Source: Phytoseiulus persimilis
Lineage: Eukaryota; Arthropoda; Arachnida; Mesostigmata; Phytoseiidae
DNA: 64,000 bases
NCBI GenBank assembly: GCA_037576195.1
Contig: CM075103.1
Span: 32,572,723-32,636,722 of the forward strand
Reading direction: 5' to 3'
Shown here: positions 11,770 to 23,660 of the stretch, in pieces
Numbering within the stretch: the stretch's first letter is position 1
Layout: every line of letters begins with the position of its first letter
Translations under genes and position numbers: made by a program
The notes under the pieces: generated by a model
The model's database searches: none
Told to the model about the DNA's origin: nothing
What the model saw: only the letters and a program-made list of their open reading frames with translations

Positions 11770-13906
11770 GTCTGCCGTTGGCTTGAGTACTTAGCGACTT
11801 TCTCCTCTGGATGACTCATCTAGGTAGTCTGCAAGTCGGTGCTCTAATTTCCGATTCACCAGCGAGAGCAAATCAGCTCCTGATGCTGGAAACTGGTCAA
11901 CGCGGCTACGACTTTCGCTGCGCCATCATGCCGGAGGAGCATACTGTCGAGTTTTTTCTGTGCTCCTAACCCTCCACCTCAAGAGCTTTGATCTCGTCAC
12001 ATGATCCTTGTCCCTCCTGGATGGAAGGTTTCCTAACTCCGAGCCTGTGTTCTGGTAAGTTCCTCATTCGATGGTTTCGTGCACTCGATCATTCCAACAT
12101 CGGCTTATAGCGCTCTCTGCGACGTATCTTGAAGAAAACTACACTCGAGCTCCTTGATGTCCTCGACTGTGCCGAGGACAATGCATCACTCTCCAGGTAT
12201 GAGCATCTGTCTATGTATATGAGAAGGCAGCTTGGGAGTTCGACCTCTGTCCCATTTCTCCTCCTTTGCGCAGACCGAAGCCGGCCAGAGTGAGGTTGTA
12301 GGACGAAGACCCGGAGCAGAAAACTACGATTCCTCAAGTGCAGGTTTGGAAAGGCTTGAGAGAAGCTTCGGGCAAAGTCGTTGGTACCATACTTGACATT
12401 GACGTAAACATTCGGCAATCTTTTCTGAGATGATCTCGAAAAGAGATCCATTCCAAGCACGCCGGGCGCAGACGAAACCCGCAGCCTGTTGGAGTCGCCC
12501 TGACAACCGCCGATCACGAATAGTTCTGCTACTCGCCGGGGACGATTTTGGGTGTTGTCTAGAGCTACCCTTTCGTATGGCTCTGGAGATGGATTGGCTT
12601 CCCAGGCTTCAACGCCCAGGCGGGGGAGGATCAGCTTTACTCTCCGGGAGGTTAGTGTCTCCCTCTTGAGCGGGGCACTCATTATTCCATATCGAGGATA
12701 GGATGGCTGGAGGTAATTGACATTGCAAGCTGATGATGATCCACAACAGCCTCCTGTAGAGGCCTTTCAGGAGGTGTGGCCTCGCCCCTCAAAAGGGCTG
12801 TTATGAAAGATATATGCTTTGCAGCTTGTTCTAATGTTCTTGGAACGAGCACTCGTCGGAAGTCCGCGCCTTGAGAGTGTTTTCCGGGAATCTCGGAGTC
12901 GCATGATTCTGTAGAGACGAGGAAGGTTTTAGATTCTCCAGTTCAAGAGTCATTGATTGAGAGACGAGTCGTTCTCCGAGGCAATGCTCGGATCGGAATA
13001 TTTTGCTGGAGTCAGTAGAGATGAGACGTAAGCTCTCGAAAAACCAGCCAACACTATCATTCTTCGGTTCCGAAAGTTCTCCATTCCTGTGGAGCTGGTA
13101 CTGTTCCGGTGATCGTGGAAAAATTCCCGCGATTCGTAACTATCATGCGACGCGTAGTTTATCACACCGCTCACGAGAGCTGTTTCGCGATTTGTGTAGG
13201 CGGAGTGGATCGAGTAATCAGAGAATGACCTCGACTCGCCAGCTCGGCTCCGAAAACTTGTGTGCCTGGATAGGGAGGTCGAGTTTCCGGGACGAATCAG
13301 CTCACTACGTGCTGAATGTTGTCCCAAATTGGCCATTTCGAGATGGTTTTTGAGATGTGACGTTCCAAGATAGGTTGGTGTCCCGGCCAGGTTTTCGGGG
13401 AGACGCATATTTTTCCCCGACAGAGCGTTTTCGTTGTATATTCACATTCACCTGCACTGATTCACCGATGCGGATCCCGCCTCCTTCTAAGCTCTTGATC
13501 ATGAGACCAGGCTCCCGGTGTCAGGGCTGTGGGAAACGCCGAGACTTTGCCAAAACAAGGCCCCTGGTATACAGGAGCTGCAGACAAATATTTGGATTGG
13601 ACTTTGCGTGGCTACCTTCTGCTGGTAAGAAGCATTCCATGACTGAGCAACAAAACCTACCGAAACTGCAGAGGGTTGGAGTCTGGAGTCTCCGATGTAT
13701 CATAACGAGTTCGCGTGGAATTGAAGAAAGAAAGGCTTAAGTTTTCACGCAGACAGAGCTTTCGGAACTGTTTTGTTCGCACTCACAGCAGTAGACTCAT
13801 ACCCAGGACAACGCCTCACGATCCGACGCATTGCCTGCGATCGACTCATGTTCGGAATCTACGATTTCTCGAGGATCTCGATGACATGACACATCTGTGC
13901 TCGCAG
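11770..13906 (+). other. Stretch without a supported gene
   Basis: This lies between two IR-like exons and may be intron or relic sequence. A 197-aa frame on the minus strand (12089-12682) and several frames on the plus strand overlap each other. I could not connect any by splicing or assign any to a family. Confidence 0.35.
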
Positions 13907-14077
13907 GGGGTCAGTGAGATTCTATGGCCGGAAATATCATGCACAGCACGAGATAAAATCTACCTCGTGCTCCCCGGGACGGCTTTAGGGATCCTTCTCG
14001 TCAAGGTCACAGAAAAAACGAGGACTGTGCAAGAGCCACCGGGGGCTGGTTCTGGAGCTAACCTAACTACGAGGTAG
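13907..14077 (+). pseudogene. IR-like terminal exon with a membrane segment
   Basis: A pyrimidine-rich acceptor (CTGTGCTCGCAG) opens a 171-nt frame ending at TAG. The peptide has one hydrophobic segment (KIYLVLPGTALGILLVKV) followed by charged residues (TEKTR) and a short polar tail. Its layout matches the TM3 exon of the local receptors, and its position downstream of the S2-like exon at 11545-11769 fits one divergent receptor gene. There is no strong sequence identity. Confidence 0.28.
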
Positions 14078-14904
14078 AGCTCCAGGATCATGCCAGAACG
14101 CGACCGCGGACTACACCGTCGTGCCCCTCACGATTTCCTCGAAGGGAAGAAACATGGAAAAAATGATTAGACCGAGACGGGATAGACTTTCAGAAGTATG
14201 TACCACGAAGTTTTGCAGGGAAGGAGATGGTTGATCTTTCTGTTGTCCCTCGTCTCCCTAAACAAGCACGGGTTGAGTTTTTCTCCAGGACGGTGAATAC
14301 CTTACATCTATAATGGCTAGCCGGGCGTTGTTTGTCCGAGTGCCACTCATAAGTTTCCTGCTAGGTGGTAGAGCCGCACATTCACGGAAGAGAGTTTGAC
14401 CGCCGGGAACGAGGTGAGCGCGATTGAAAGAATCGATTTCTTGACGGATCTCTTCTTATTAGCTGGATTGAGCTTTAACATCGGACGTCTGCTCCGTTCG
14501 ATGCTCGCCTCTGGCGCCTCTCGTTCGTAGGGTGACGGTGACAATACCGATGCCAGGTACTCGAGCCTCAGTGAGGAGCCACACTATCGGAAACTTGTTC
14601 CGAGAAAACCTTCACACGAGAAGCTCATGTCACGGAGAGTCACTTATGCGAAGATACTTTTTCATGAACAGTGCTTTACACAAAAGTCAGTCTTACGAGA
14701 AGCTTCAAGCGGACGTGCGCATCACACGACTGAGAGACGAACACAGGATACGCGTTCAGTCTCGCACACATTCAGTCACCCAAGAATATGTTGAGTTGAA
14801 GGAACCCTTCAAATGACTTGTGGTGAATAGCCCCAATGGGGATAATCGGAAAATAGGGAAAAACGCCACATTAGACATGTATTTCCGTATTACGGATCAC
14901 GGAA
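14078..14904 (+). other. Intergenic stretch, no gene supported
   Basis: No splice-consistent frames. At 14882-14903 there is a palindromic TTCCGTATTACGGATCACGG motif that recurs in other repeats of the window (near 22860-22920 and 23808-23855). Confidence 0.35.
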
Positions 14905-15130
14905 CAGAGATGGGCGTAATCATAATCATAATTATGACAATGATTAATAATCATAGTCAAAGTGTGATTACGAAAATAATCATACTTTGACTATGAATAT
15001 TATTCACATCTTGATTATGATTATGATTAAAAATCATAGTCAAAGTATGATTATGAATATCCTCATGATTGTGATGACTATATCCATGTATATGATGACT
15101 ATTCTTTTTATTATTGTGATTATTGTTGTT
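14905..15130. repeat. AT-rich imperfect (ATTATG)n block with inverted copies
   Basis: Repeated CATAATCATAAT / ATGATTATGATT motifs alternate in orientation, with CATAGTCAAAGTNTGATTA twice. The first part (14870-14960) is found inverted at about 23560-23660 and in the second copy of the tandem unit, so it belongs to a dispersed element rather than being only simple sequence. Confidence 0.7.
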
Positions 15131-15490
15131 TCTGGTATACTCAAGCACCCGGTGGGAGGATGACACGCACACGAGGTGCGTGCGGGACCGGGGCCCATGG
15201 ACGAGATTCCGGGATCGATCTTGACCGTACTTTTTGAAGTGAAGGGAAGTGATTCCGAGATCGATCTGACCATACTTTTCCGAGTATGGAGGAGTGATTT
15301 CGGGATCGATCTGACCATACTTTTCTGAGTATGGAGGAGTGAATCCGGAACCCATCTTTAACAGCCAGTTGGATTCTGGAGGAAGGCTAGCTCGGATCCC
15401 GGAATCTCGTCAATGGACCCGGGCCCCGCACGCACCTCGTGTGCGTATCATCCTTCCACCGGGTGCTTGAGTATACCAGAAACAACAATA
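15121..15490. repeat. Inverted repeat enclosing 45-bp minisatellite units
   Basis: About 97 bases at 15121-15220 are the reverse complement of 15391-15490 with few mismatches (shared GTGCTTGAGTATACCAGAAA). Between the arms are about three units of the 45-bp minisatellite (GGAGTGATTYCGGGATCGAT, CTGACCATACTTTTC). The right arm leads into TE1, so the structure is two head-to-head copies of the element's 5' end. Confidence 0.8.
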
Positions 15491-15650
15491 ACCACAGGTA
15501 CCACAGCGATAAGTCGCTTCCAAAATCGAGTGCGAAAAAAAAGCTTTCTTCTTGGAGTTTTCAGCGGTTAAACAGTATCTTTTACCGATGAAAACACTTG
15601 TGTGGTGTGTGTTGAAGTGATTCGGCCCGAAAAATCGACAACACAACGGT

Positions 15651-16982
15651 ATGGAAGAAGATATGAGCGAAAGTAGATTCGAAGCTGCCTGCGCCACGTG
15701 CGCTCCACGGGTGGAGGTCCTTGCGGCCGAAGCCGGGCAGTGCTGCGCTCTCGGCAGTCTAGAATCGAAACTGCTCAGTCTCGATGCCCGCTACACATTG
15801 GCTTTTCGAAGCGCAAACGAAAATTCGTTAGAGACCGCTCAACTGTCGAGTAAGCTGGACGAAGCACTGTCAACAGCCGAACAGCTCAGGTTGAGGGTCC
15901 AAGCCCTCGAAGAACAAGTCAAAACTCAACAGACGGAGCTCGAGGCCAGCAAAAAGAAACTTGCTGAGCTTTCTGTTGATGCTGCAGCCCATGGGGTGAC
16001 AACAGCAATCACAGAAATGAATCTCGATCCTTCCCTCAGTGAACGGCAGGCTCGTCTCTCATCTGAATGTATATGCATCCAGGTTGACAAACCCTGCCGG
16101 AAGCTGAGATACGCTCCCGACACTGAACTCGACCTCTACGGAGATCTTGCGGGAGATCGCGTGTTCGACGAGTTCAGACTGAAACAAAATCTGGTTGTTG
16201 CTAACGTGGTCAGCAATACATAACAGTTCCTTAGCGACTTTCCGAACCACACATTCCATATGATGGTTCACGTCGGAGCCCAGGACGTAGCCAACTGTAT
16301 GGTCAGCAGCGTACCTGTCAGCTACGACGATATCGCTGCCTCCATCATCCGCCCACTAGCGGAGTTGAAGGCGAAACACGCCAGAATACTCTCGGTAACG
16401 TGGTGCACGATGATAGAGACACCTAATGCTCATCACATAAGACAAATCAATGAAAAGATCACCTGCTCTGATTGTGTCAGGGGAAGGAGATTGGTAGAGA
16501 TTCTCGATCTTCAAATTATCTCGGACAATCCCTCATGCATCCAACAAAACGGAGCGCCCCCCTCCTACACAGATGCGGGCCTCAAAATTCTGAAAGACTG
16601 GCTCAAAGCGTCAGTCGAGCAGAAGCTTGGAATCAATCCAGAAAAGCTTCCTATGCTTGACGAACTGAGAGCCCAGTTCCTTGAGGAGAGGAGGAAACGA
16701 TTTCAGGCCGATGCGGAAAACCGCAAGACCCTTCTTAAGAGAAAGCAACTTCTGAAGAAGATGGTCGAAGATGCCAAAACAAAAACGGCGCCGTCAAATG
16801 ATGCGTCTCAAAACGTTCGTACTCCGCAGAAAAAGCCTAGAGACGGACAAAAGGACAGATCTGCACCCAAAGAACCGGGGCAGAGACAACAGCATCAAGG
16901 GCGGTCGCAGGAGCAAGCCCCGAAGGACCCCAGCAAACCTGGACCTAGTGGATACTCCGGCAAAAAACGCCACCAGCCCTAA
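15651..16982 (+). pseudogene. TE1 ORF1 (nucleic-acid-binding protein, one internal stop)
   Basis: Frame open from ATG 15651 with TAA at 16221-16223, then open again to 16982. Alignment with TE2 ORF1 shows the stop replaces a single codon, with matching sequence on both sides (DVVSSARQFC in TE2; NVVSNT-stop-QFL here). N-terminal cysteines (CATC, QCC) and a coiled coil come first. A domain with MVHVGAQDV, LSVTWCTMIE and YTDAGLKILKDWL follows, then a basic, glutamine-rich tail. It would act as the element's RNA-binding chaperone. Confidence 0.75.
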
Positions 16983-17070
16983 CAGACCGACAAGACAAGG
17001 CGTCACCCTCCTAAAAGACCTGGAGGTGCCCCGCCGATGTCCTAACAAGACCAAACAGCCAATCCAGCCC

Positions 17071-19850
17071 ATGAGGCGATGCCGCAAGCGTGGACTCCGG
17101 AGCAAAGGAGCACCTTGCGAGACTGTTGCTAATAAACTATGTTTCGTTTCTCCAAATATCAATAGTTCTAAATCTAGCATTGCCAAGTGGGCTGCGCTTG
17201 AAAAAGATGTGCTCATCGACATGAACGTAGACATAATCATGTTATGCGGAACGCGTCTTATAAATGACGAGAAAGCACCACCCATTGAGGGATACAACGT
17301 AATATCCAGCAACCGGCGAGGCCCGACGGGAAAAACTCGAATGGTGGCGTAGCTATCCTATACAGGGAAAACTATGTCGAAGACTGGAACCACAAAGGCA
17401 ATGACTTCATTGACCAAGCAACGTGGATTGGCAGACAACGATGGATATTCATATCCTTCTATATGAAACATGGAACAGTAAGGGAAAACAAGACCCTCAC
17501 CAGATCCATGAGCACACTCATCAAGCAAAAGTGCTCGCCGCTAGATAAGATTATCATAGGTGGTGACGCCAATGCGCATATCCCGTGCCTCGATGGAAAA
17601 TCAAACAGAAGAGGACAGATCTTCGAGGAGTTTTCCATTGAGAACGGACTCGCTATACTAAACCTGACAGAGCGATGCGAAGGCAAATTCACTCGAGGGG
17701 AGTCAGCGATAGACTACTTTCTTGTGAACGGAGCGGCGCTGAGTCAGATAGACTCCATGACCATCGACGAAGACAGGATCATAGCCCTGAGCGATCATAA
17801 TCTTCTGAGAATGGAATGCGCAGCCCAGCAGAGTCATGTACCAAAAATCAAGAAACGGATTCACTCCATGCGTCCGCTTCTCGCTGCGCAAACAGTTGAG
17901 AACCAACTTGAGGCGCACCCAGGTGGCCTTCCACTGGGATATGAAGACTTCAAGGAAAAGATCCTAGGAGCAATCAAAAAATCAACACGCATCCACCGAT
18001 GCGGGCACCGCACACCTATCCTATCTAGGACTCTGGACGGGCTAATCGGATACCGGAGGGAGTGTGGCCGACTCTGGAGTCAGAGGAAACGCCAACTAAA
18101 CTCTGTCGCGAGGAACGGTACCACAGAGCACCGTGAGACCGACAAACATAGCGGCGTTGGAGACCCAACGACGAACACACCACATGTGCGTTCAAGAGAA
18201 CAGAGAGGGCAAACAACACATGCGCCCTCCGAAACACTCAATGACTGCGACGTTGTAGAGGCAGAAATCCGATACCGCGCAGCACAACAGCAAGGTCGCG
18301 AGGAAGTGCAGAGAGAAACAAGGCAACGTGACCACCAAATATGCCTGGATATCCTCAAAGCACCCAAAAACAACAGAGCTAGAAGGCTGTGGCAGTTCCT
18401 GAGCCGAAGTAAATACACTGGACGCCCGTCTGGCACCAGGATCAAAGACCGAAATGGTCTCCTTGTTCCAGACGACGGCTTGACAGCTCACCTAACTGGC
18501 GTAGGAATTGAGCTGCTGGAAGCCAGCAAGACCAACGACCAGAAAGACCCGTGTCGAGGAAGCAGAGATCCCACAGGAATCGTTACAGACCCAGAAGAGG
18601 TCAAGAGAGCGATGAGTACCATCCAAGACCGCACAGGATGTGGCCTCGATGGAATCCCTGCGAAAGTCTTGAAAAATCTGCAGAATGAAGGTGTAAGGCA
18701 AATCACCGAACTATTCAACAGAATGTTTTCCGGAGCCGAAGACATACCAGAGGACTGGAAACAGGGAAGAGTGTCCCTCATAGAAAAAGGAAAATCTAAA
18801 AAGGGACACCTGAACACATACCGACCGGTCACCATCACCCCAGTCCTATACAGACTATTCACCAAGATCTTCACCTCAAAGATCCAAGAGTGGATCGAGA
18901 ATGAACAGATCCTGGGGGAGATGCAGAGCGGCTTCAAACCAGGTAGGCGTGGAGACGACAACATCTTCATACTTACTCCCGCCATAGAGATCGCCAGGGA
19001 AAACAAGCAAGGAATGGTAGCCTGCTTCCTGAACTGCTCAAACGCAAACATGAAAATCACATACGCAAACGCTGTAACCGTGATGACAACTAACACAGTG
19101 AACGAACTGGAGAAAGTCCAGCGCGAGGCAGCGCGAGGGACACTGGGTATACCAGGATGGAAGGTAGCAAACGAATACCTCTCATCGGAGCTGAGCTGGA
19201 GCTCCATCGAAGCAAGGGAAGCCAAAAGTAAGCTCAGGTATTTCGCGAGGATCCGCTCAATGCCGGACTCGAGATGGCCCAAAATGCTACTTGATGCAGT
19301 TGGGCTACAGAAAAACAAAACGAAAGCCTACCTAAGAATGGGAGTTCTCAGAACTAAATTCGATTGCGACGCACTGAAGATCGAACACGACCACGAAAAC
19401 CGAGCACTCCTTGGAGTCTACTACCGGAAGCTATCCGAAAAAGTTAAGACCGTACAGGATAGGGCCTGGGAAGACGGGATGGAAAAGAGGTCCACTCTCG
19501 AGCTGTACCGAGCCCACAAAGAGTCAAGGACCACAACCACCCACATATATGACAATAGTAGAGGATCCTCCCAGCTACCCCTAGCGAGAGCTGGAACCCT
19601 CCCAACAAAATGTCACCATACCATCTTCCAAGCTGCCCCAGACACATTCTGCGACCGATGTGGAGTTCACCCCGAAACAACCGCACACGTAATCTTCGGA
19701 TGCAATGAATTCTACTGCACCAACGAAGACCTCGCAGCTCGCCTCGGCCTAATCAGCGAGCTGAATCATTCATTGGTGAACAAGACTAAGCGACTTCTCG
19801 AAGAATGGGAACGCAACAAGAAAGGATCCGCTGAGCATGCTCGCGCCTGA
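17071..19850 (+). pseudogene. TE1 ORF2 (endonuclease/RT, catalytic core deleted)
   Basis: The N-terminal endonuclease reads PNINSSKSS, then LCGTRL where TE2 has LSETRL, so the catalytic Glu is Gly. A one-base frameshift near 17325-17340 splits the frame. The rest is open from there to 19850, with GGDANAH, AIDYFLVN and SDHNLL. In the reverse transcriptase the fingers are intact (GCGLDGIPAKVLKNL). Motif A reads LNCSNA instead of LDCSRAFD and is followed directly by the segment that in TE2 lies after motif C (ITYANAVTVM). Motifs B and C are gone, in frame. The C-terminal cysteine/histidine motif is kept (CDRCGVHPETTAHVIFGC). Confidence 0.8.
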
Positions 19851-19941
19851 ATTGAAAGGTTGATTTATAAATACAAAAAATCAGATCCAATAAACCATGA
19901 ACCATTAATAATCACAATAATAAAAATAATAGTCATCATAT

Positions 19942-21403
19942 ACAGGGTGATCATCGTAAGTCGGGAATTTTCTTACTCTCTCTTCTTCTGCTCATAAATC
20001 GGTGAAAAATTATCCGATTCTGGATTTTTTTCATTCGATAGCTGGAAGGATGGCGCATCTTTTCCTTCTCGATTTTTGTGAATCGGTAGGAAACTGAATT
20101 TCGCAAATCGGCTCAAAGATTGCCTTTTTTTTTCAAGTTTTCCAAAAAAAACAGTCCGCAAACTTCCGAAGTCGACCGATCGAATTCGTGAGTGTCAAGG
20201 TCGACGCGGGATAGGATGCTGCTCAAACGCCCGGCAACTCCAGATTTCTAGCTCAGGACCTGTGAGGAGGACGAACGATCGTTTCAACCTTGACCTCAAG
20301 ATCGACCTCCTGACAAGATCGCGTCCTCTTTGCATTTTGGCCCTCAACTCCTCGGGGAAGCCGAATTCGGGCAATTTTCCGATGGCAAAAAGCTCTAAGA
20401 TTGGTCCGGACTACCCGACCAGGGTGTTGGCGGGTCGATCCGAGAACTTTTTTTTCCCCCCGAAAATCCCGCCTCCTCAATTTTTCGAAGAAGTTGTCGG
20501 ATCGACCCGTTTACTTCTTCGTCAGGTAGTTTGGACTAATTCAAGAACTTCTCGCCATCGGAAAATTTCCCGAATTCGGCTTCCCTGAGGAGTTGAGGGC
20601 CAAAATGCAAAGAGGACGCGATCTTGTCAGGAGGTCAATCTTGAGGTCAAGGTGGAAACGATCGTTCTTCCTCCTCACAGGTCCTGAGCTAGAAATCTGG
20701 AGTTGCCGGGCGTTTGAGCAGCATCCTATCCTGCGTCGACCTTGACACTTAAGAATTCGATCGGTCGACTTCGGAAGTTTGCCGACTGTTTTTTTTGGAA
20801 AACTTGAAAAAAAAAACGAACGGTTCATCCACGGGTTGAACAGGGGCGCAGAAATGCGAACAACCTAGCGTCAAGCCGGGACACAGACAAAATTCGTCGA
20901 TAAATGAGATGGAAAGTACGGTGGATTGGTTTTGAAACACCTACAAAAAAACGAGAGAGGGGGGGAGTGTCCCAACCTTTCGAGAGGGGAAAATGCTCCA
21001 TTGAGTAAAAATATTGAGATTTCTCATCAATGGCGGTGGCATGTGTCCAAAATTTCTCGAGTGCTTCCGCCCAAAGCCCCCCTCAATTTGTTTTCGACGG
21101 TCCTATCTTCAGTGCTCCGGCGAATGACGGGCTTCCTTTTGCGCGTCGAATGCTACCCCCACGAGTCCGATCCGATAAATATTGACGTTTTTACGATAAC
21201 TTTTAGGAAGACCTCGAAAAAAAAGGAAGGGTCAATTTCAAAACCATCTCCTGACCGGGATTTTTACCGGATCTACCGAAAATGACCGCCTCGATATCCT
21301 CTATCGATCACTGTTTGATTTTTGAAAAAGTTCCAAAAATTGACGAAGTTATGGCCAAAACAAGATCGGGCTCGAAATTCCCGATTAAAAAAAGCCACCC
21401 TGT
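19942..21403. mobile_element. DNA element with ACAGGGTG termini and internal foldback
   Basis: ACAGGGTG at 19942-19949 and its complement CACCCTGT at 21396-21403 are each flanked by ATAT, which could be a target duplication or part of the inverted termini. No transposase frame is visible, so it is non-autonomous. The first 190 bases (19965-20128) recur inverted at 23395-23555, and a diverged relative lies at 53035-53560. The 3' end of this element contains the left breakpoint of the 7686-bp tandem unit, so its last 65 bases also appear at 29025-29089. Confidence 0.6.
20127..20819. repeat. Near-perfect palindrome of about 690 bp
   Basis: The left arm (20127 onward) is the reverse complement of the right arm (ending 20819), centred near 20473. 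Examples are TGTCAAGGTCGACGCGGGAT against ATCCTGCGTCGACCTTGACA, and AGTTGCCGGGCGTTTGAGCA on the right for TGCTCAAACGCCCGGCAACT on the left. Divergence rises toward the centre, which is C/T-rich. It could extrude as a hairpin of about 340 bp. Confidence 0.85.
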
Positions 21404-21454
21404 ATATGGACTGCCGTGCCCCAGGGGGTCGATCACCGACCATCGATTTCTTGG

Positions 21455-21800
21455 AGCGATTGCGGGACCAATCTGACCTTCACTTTTCAAGTCTGGAAGG
21501 GTGATTCCGGGACCGATCTGACCATTACTTTCCGAGGCCTGGAGGGTGATTCCGGGACCGATCTGACCATTACTTCCCAAGTCTGGAGAGGTGATTCCGG
21601 GACTAGACATCATTATACGTAGTACGGCGAATGAATTCTCTTATATGAATTCAAATGTTCGGCAATAGTACGGCAAATGAATTCGGTTATATTCCGGGAC
21701 CAATCTGAACATACTCTTCGGAGTCTGAATTGGTGAGTCCGGGATCGACCTGACCATACTTTTTAGACTCTGAGGAGGTGATTCCGGAGTCCATCTGACC
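21455..21800. repeat. 45-bp minisatellite block (left copy; also 29141-29486)
   Basis: Three to four clean units of GGTGATTCCGGGACCGATCT GACCATTACTTTCCRAGKCT GGAGG, then degenerate units after a short unrelated spacer. Confidence 0.8.
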
Positions 21801-22369
21801 ATAACAGCATGTACCAATCAACCGAATGAGAAGATAGATCCAGAGAAAAGTGTCTCGTGAGCTGGTAGCCGGATAATATAACGATCACAGTGGCCACATG
21901 TGTATTATGCGCTGGCGGTGAAACCGGCATTGCAACCGAGGGCGCAGGCGCGGGATAGAGATCAATAGTGAAAGAGCGATGGCATCCGGGACCAATGTAA
22001 AGCAAGAACGCGACCGGCTAGAAGAGGAAGAGCCTGCAAGAGGGAAACGAATGAAAAAAGCTCGAGAGTAGAAGAGTAGATTTGCTCGCCGACAAGTTGT
22101 GACCGTCCTCAAAACGTCCCTTTCTTCCGCTGCCCTAGCGTCCAAGGTGGACTAAGCATCCAGCCCCCGCTCCCAGTTGTGTCCGAGTGAGTTCGTCTTC
22201 TTACTCCATGAGTCGTAGCTCCTTCGTCACCCAGATCTTAAGACCTCACCTAGTGCGAGCTTAGGCAGACAGCGGAAACCTTCGTTACAGTATTGTCAGA
22301 GAACAGAGGTATAGTCACAATACCGAACGGAGCGAGAATCAGGTATCGACCGCTCTCTGATCCACCTTT

Positions 22370-22790
22370 CGGCTCTCCAGACTCGGCAAAATATTGTCAG
22401 ATTGGTCCTGGAATCAGCCCACCAGACTCAGAAAAGTATGCTCAGATTGGTCCCGGAATCACTCCTCCAGACTCGGAAAAATATGCTCAGGCTGGTGCCG
22501 GAATCACTCCTCCAGACTCAGCAAAATGTTGTCATATGCGTCCTGGAGTCAACCAACCAGACTCAGAAAAGTATGCTCAGATTGGTCCCGGAATCACTCC
22601 TCCAGACTCAGAAAAGTATGCTCAGATTGGTACCGGAACCACTCCTCCAGACTCGGAAGAAGATTGTCAGATTGGTCCCGGAATCACCCCTCCAGACTCG
22701 GAGGAATATTGTCGGATTAGTCCCAGAATCACCCGTCAACACTCGAAAAGTGAAGGTCAGATTGGTGCCGGAATCACCCCCATGTATTCC
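22370..22790. repeat. 45-bp minisatellite block, opposite orientation (also 30056-30476)
   Basis: About nine units reading CAGATTGGTCCCGGAATCAC TCCTCCAGACTCAGAAAAGT ATGCT, the reverse complement of the family at 21455. The lack of stops gives overlapping 180-, 136- and 108-residue frames that I do not consider genes. Confidence 0.85.
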
Positions 22791-22924
22791 AGGAGGAACG
22801 AGGACAAACTGACAGACGAAGCCGATCATAAGTAGTAAGGATCCTCGGGTCCGGGGTACGAAAAATGAACTTCCGTAACGGAGTGGTATGTAAATACGTT
22901 TGACGTACTCCGTACTACGGAAAA

Positions 22925-23195
22925 TGATGTCTATCCGGGACCAATCTGACCATTACTTTCCAAGTCTGGAGGGGTGATCCCGGGACCAATCTGACCTTCA
23001 CATTTCGAGGCTGGAGGGGTGATTCCGGGACCGATCTCACCATTACTTTCCCAGGTCTAAGGGGCGATTCCGGGATCAATCTGACCATTACTTCCCAAGT
23101 CTGGAGGGGTGATTCCGGGACCGATCTGACCATTACTTTCCAAGTCTGGAGGGGTGATTCCGGGACCGATCTGAACATTACTTCACCTACCATCA
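22925..23195. repeat. 45-bp minisatellite block (also 30611-30881)
   Basis: About six units in the same orientation as 21455 (GGGGTGATTCCGGGACCGAT). The block is bounded on the left by the palindromic ACGTACTCCGTACTACGG sequence. Confidence 0.85.
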
Positions 23196-23394
23196 CTTCA
23201 TCGTCATTGACCTATGACAAGACACCAAGATTCACCTTATGAAATTCAACGTGAATTCAAATTTCCCTCGCTCCGTGAAAAATCTTAAAGGCCTCCCGCT
23301 GCGATTTTTTCGTTCCCATTTTTTCGTTCCACTCCCAGTTACACCCCAGTAAACACGCCCGAAGAAAAGCGCATTTCTGCGCTAAAAGAAGGCT

Positions 23395-23660
23395 ATCTTT
23401 GAGCCGATTTGCGAAATTCAGTTTCCTACCGATTCACAAAAATAGAAGAGAAAATGATGCGCCAGCTATCGAATGAAAAAAAAAGTTCAGAATCGGATAA
23501 TTTTTCACCGACTTATGAGCGAAAGAAGAGAGAGTAAGAAAACCCCCGACTTATTTTCGTAATCACACTTTGACTATGATTATCAATCATAGTCATAATC
23601 CTGATTATGATTACACCCATCTCTATCACGGAAATGAAATTACATGAGACATAGATGATG
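23395..23660. repeat. Inverted fragments of the foldback element and AT-rich repeat (also 31081-31346)
   Basis: 23395-23555 is the inverted counterpart of 19965-20128 (shared GCCGATTTGCGAAATTCAGT). It is followed by the inverted counterpart of 14870-14960 (AATCACACTTTGACTATGAT). This is the remains of composite insertions. Confidence 0.75.

Larger units (their letters stand above)
15391..19900 (+). mobile_element. TE1: decayed non-LTR retrotransposon
   Basis: Two ORFs homologous to TE2 at 55-60.5 kb, in the same order: a coiled-coil ORF1 and an endonuclease/reverse transcriptase ORF2. The 3' end shares GATCCAATAAACCAT-type sequence with TE2 and ends in A/T-rich repeats. The copy is dead. It has a stop in ORF1, a frameshift in the endonuclease, loss of the endonuclease catalytic Glu, and a deletion of about 0.7 kb over the reverse-transcriptase core. 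The 5' end is part of an inverted repeat. No target-site duplication could be assigned. Confidence 0.85.

Noticed and set aside
12089-12682. 197-aa frame, minus strand
   Set aside because: No motif or splice context, and it overlaps plausible frames on the other strand; probably chance.
18192-19318. Minus-strand frames of 99-276 aa over TE1
   Set aside because: Antisense shadows of the retrotransposon ORF2.
22293-22835. 180-aa frame and its copy at 29979-30521
   Set aside because: Minisatellite translation with a 15-residue period; overlapping 136- and 108-aa frames are equally open.
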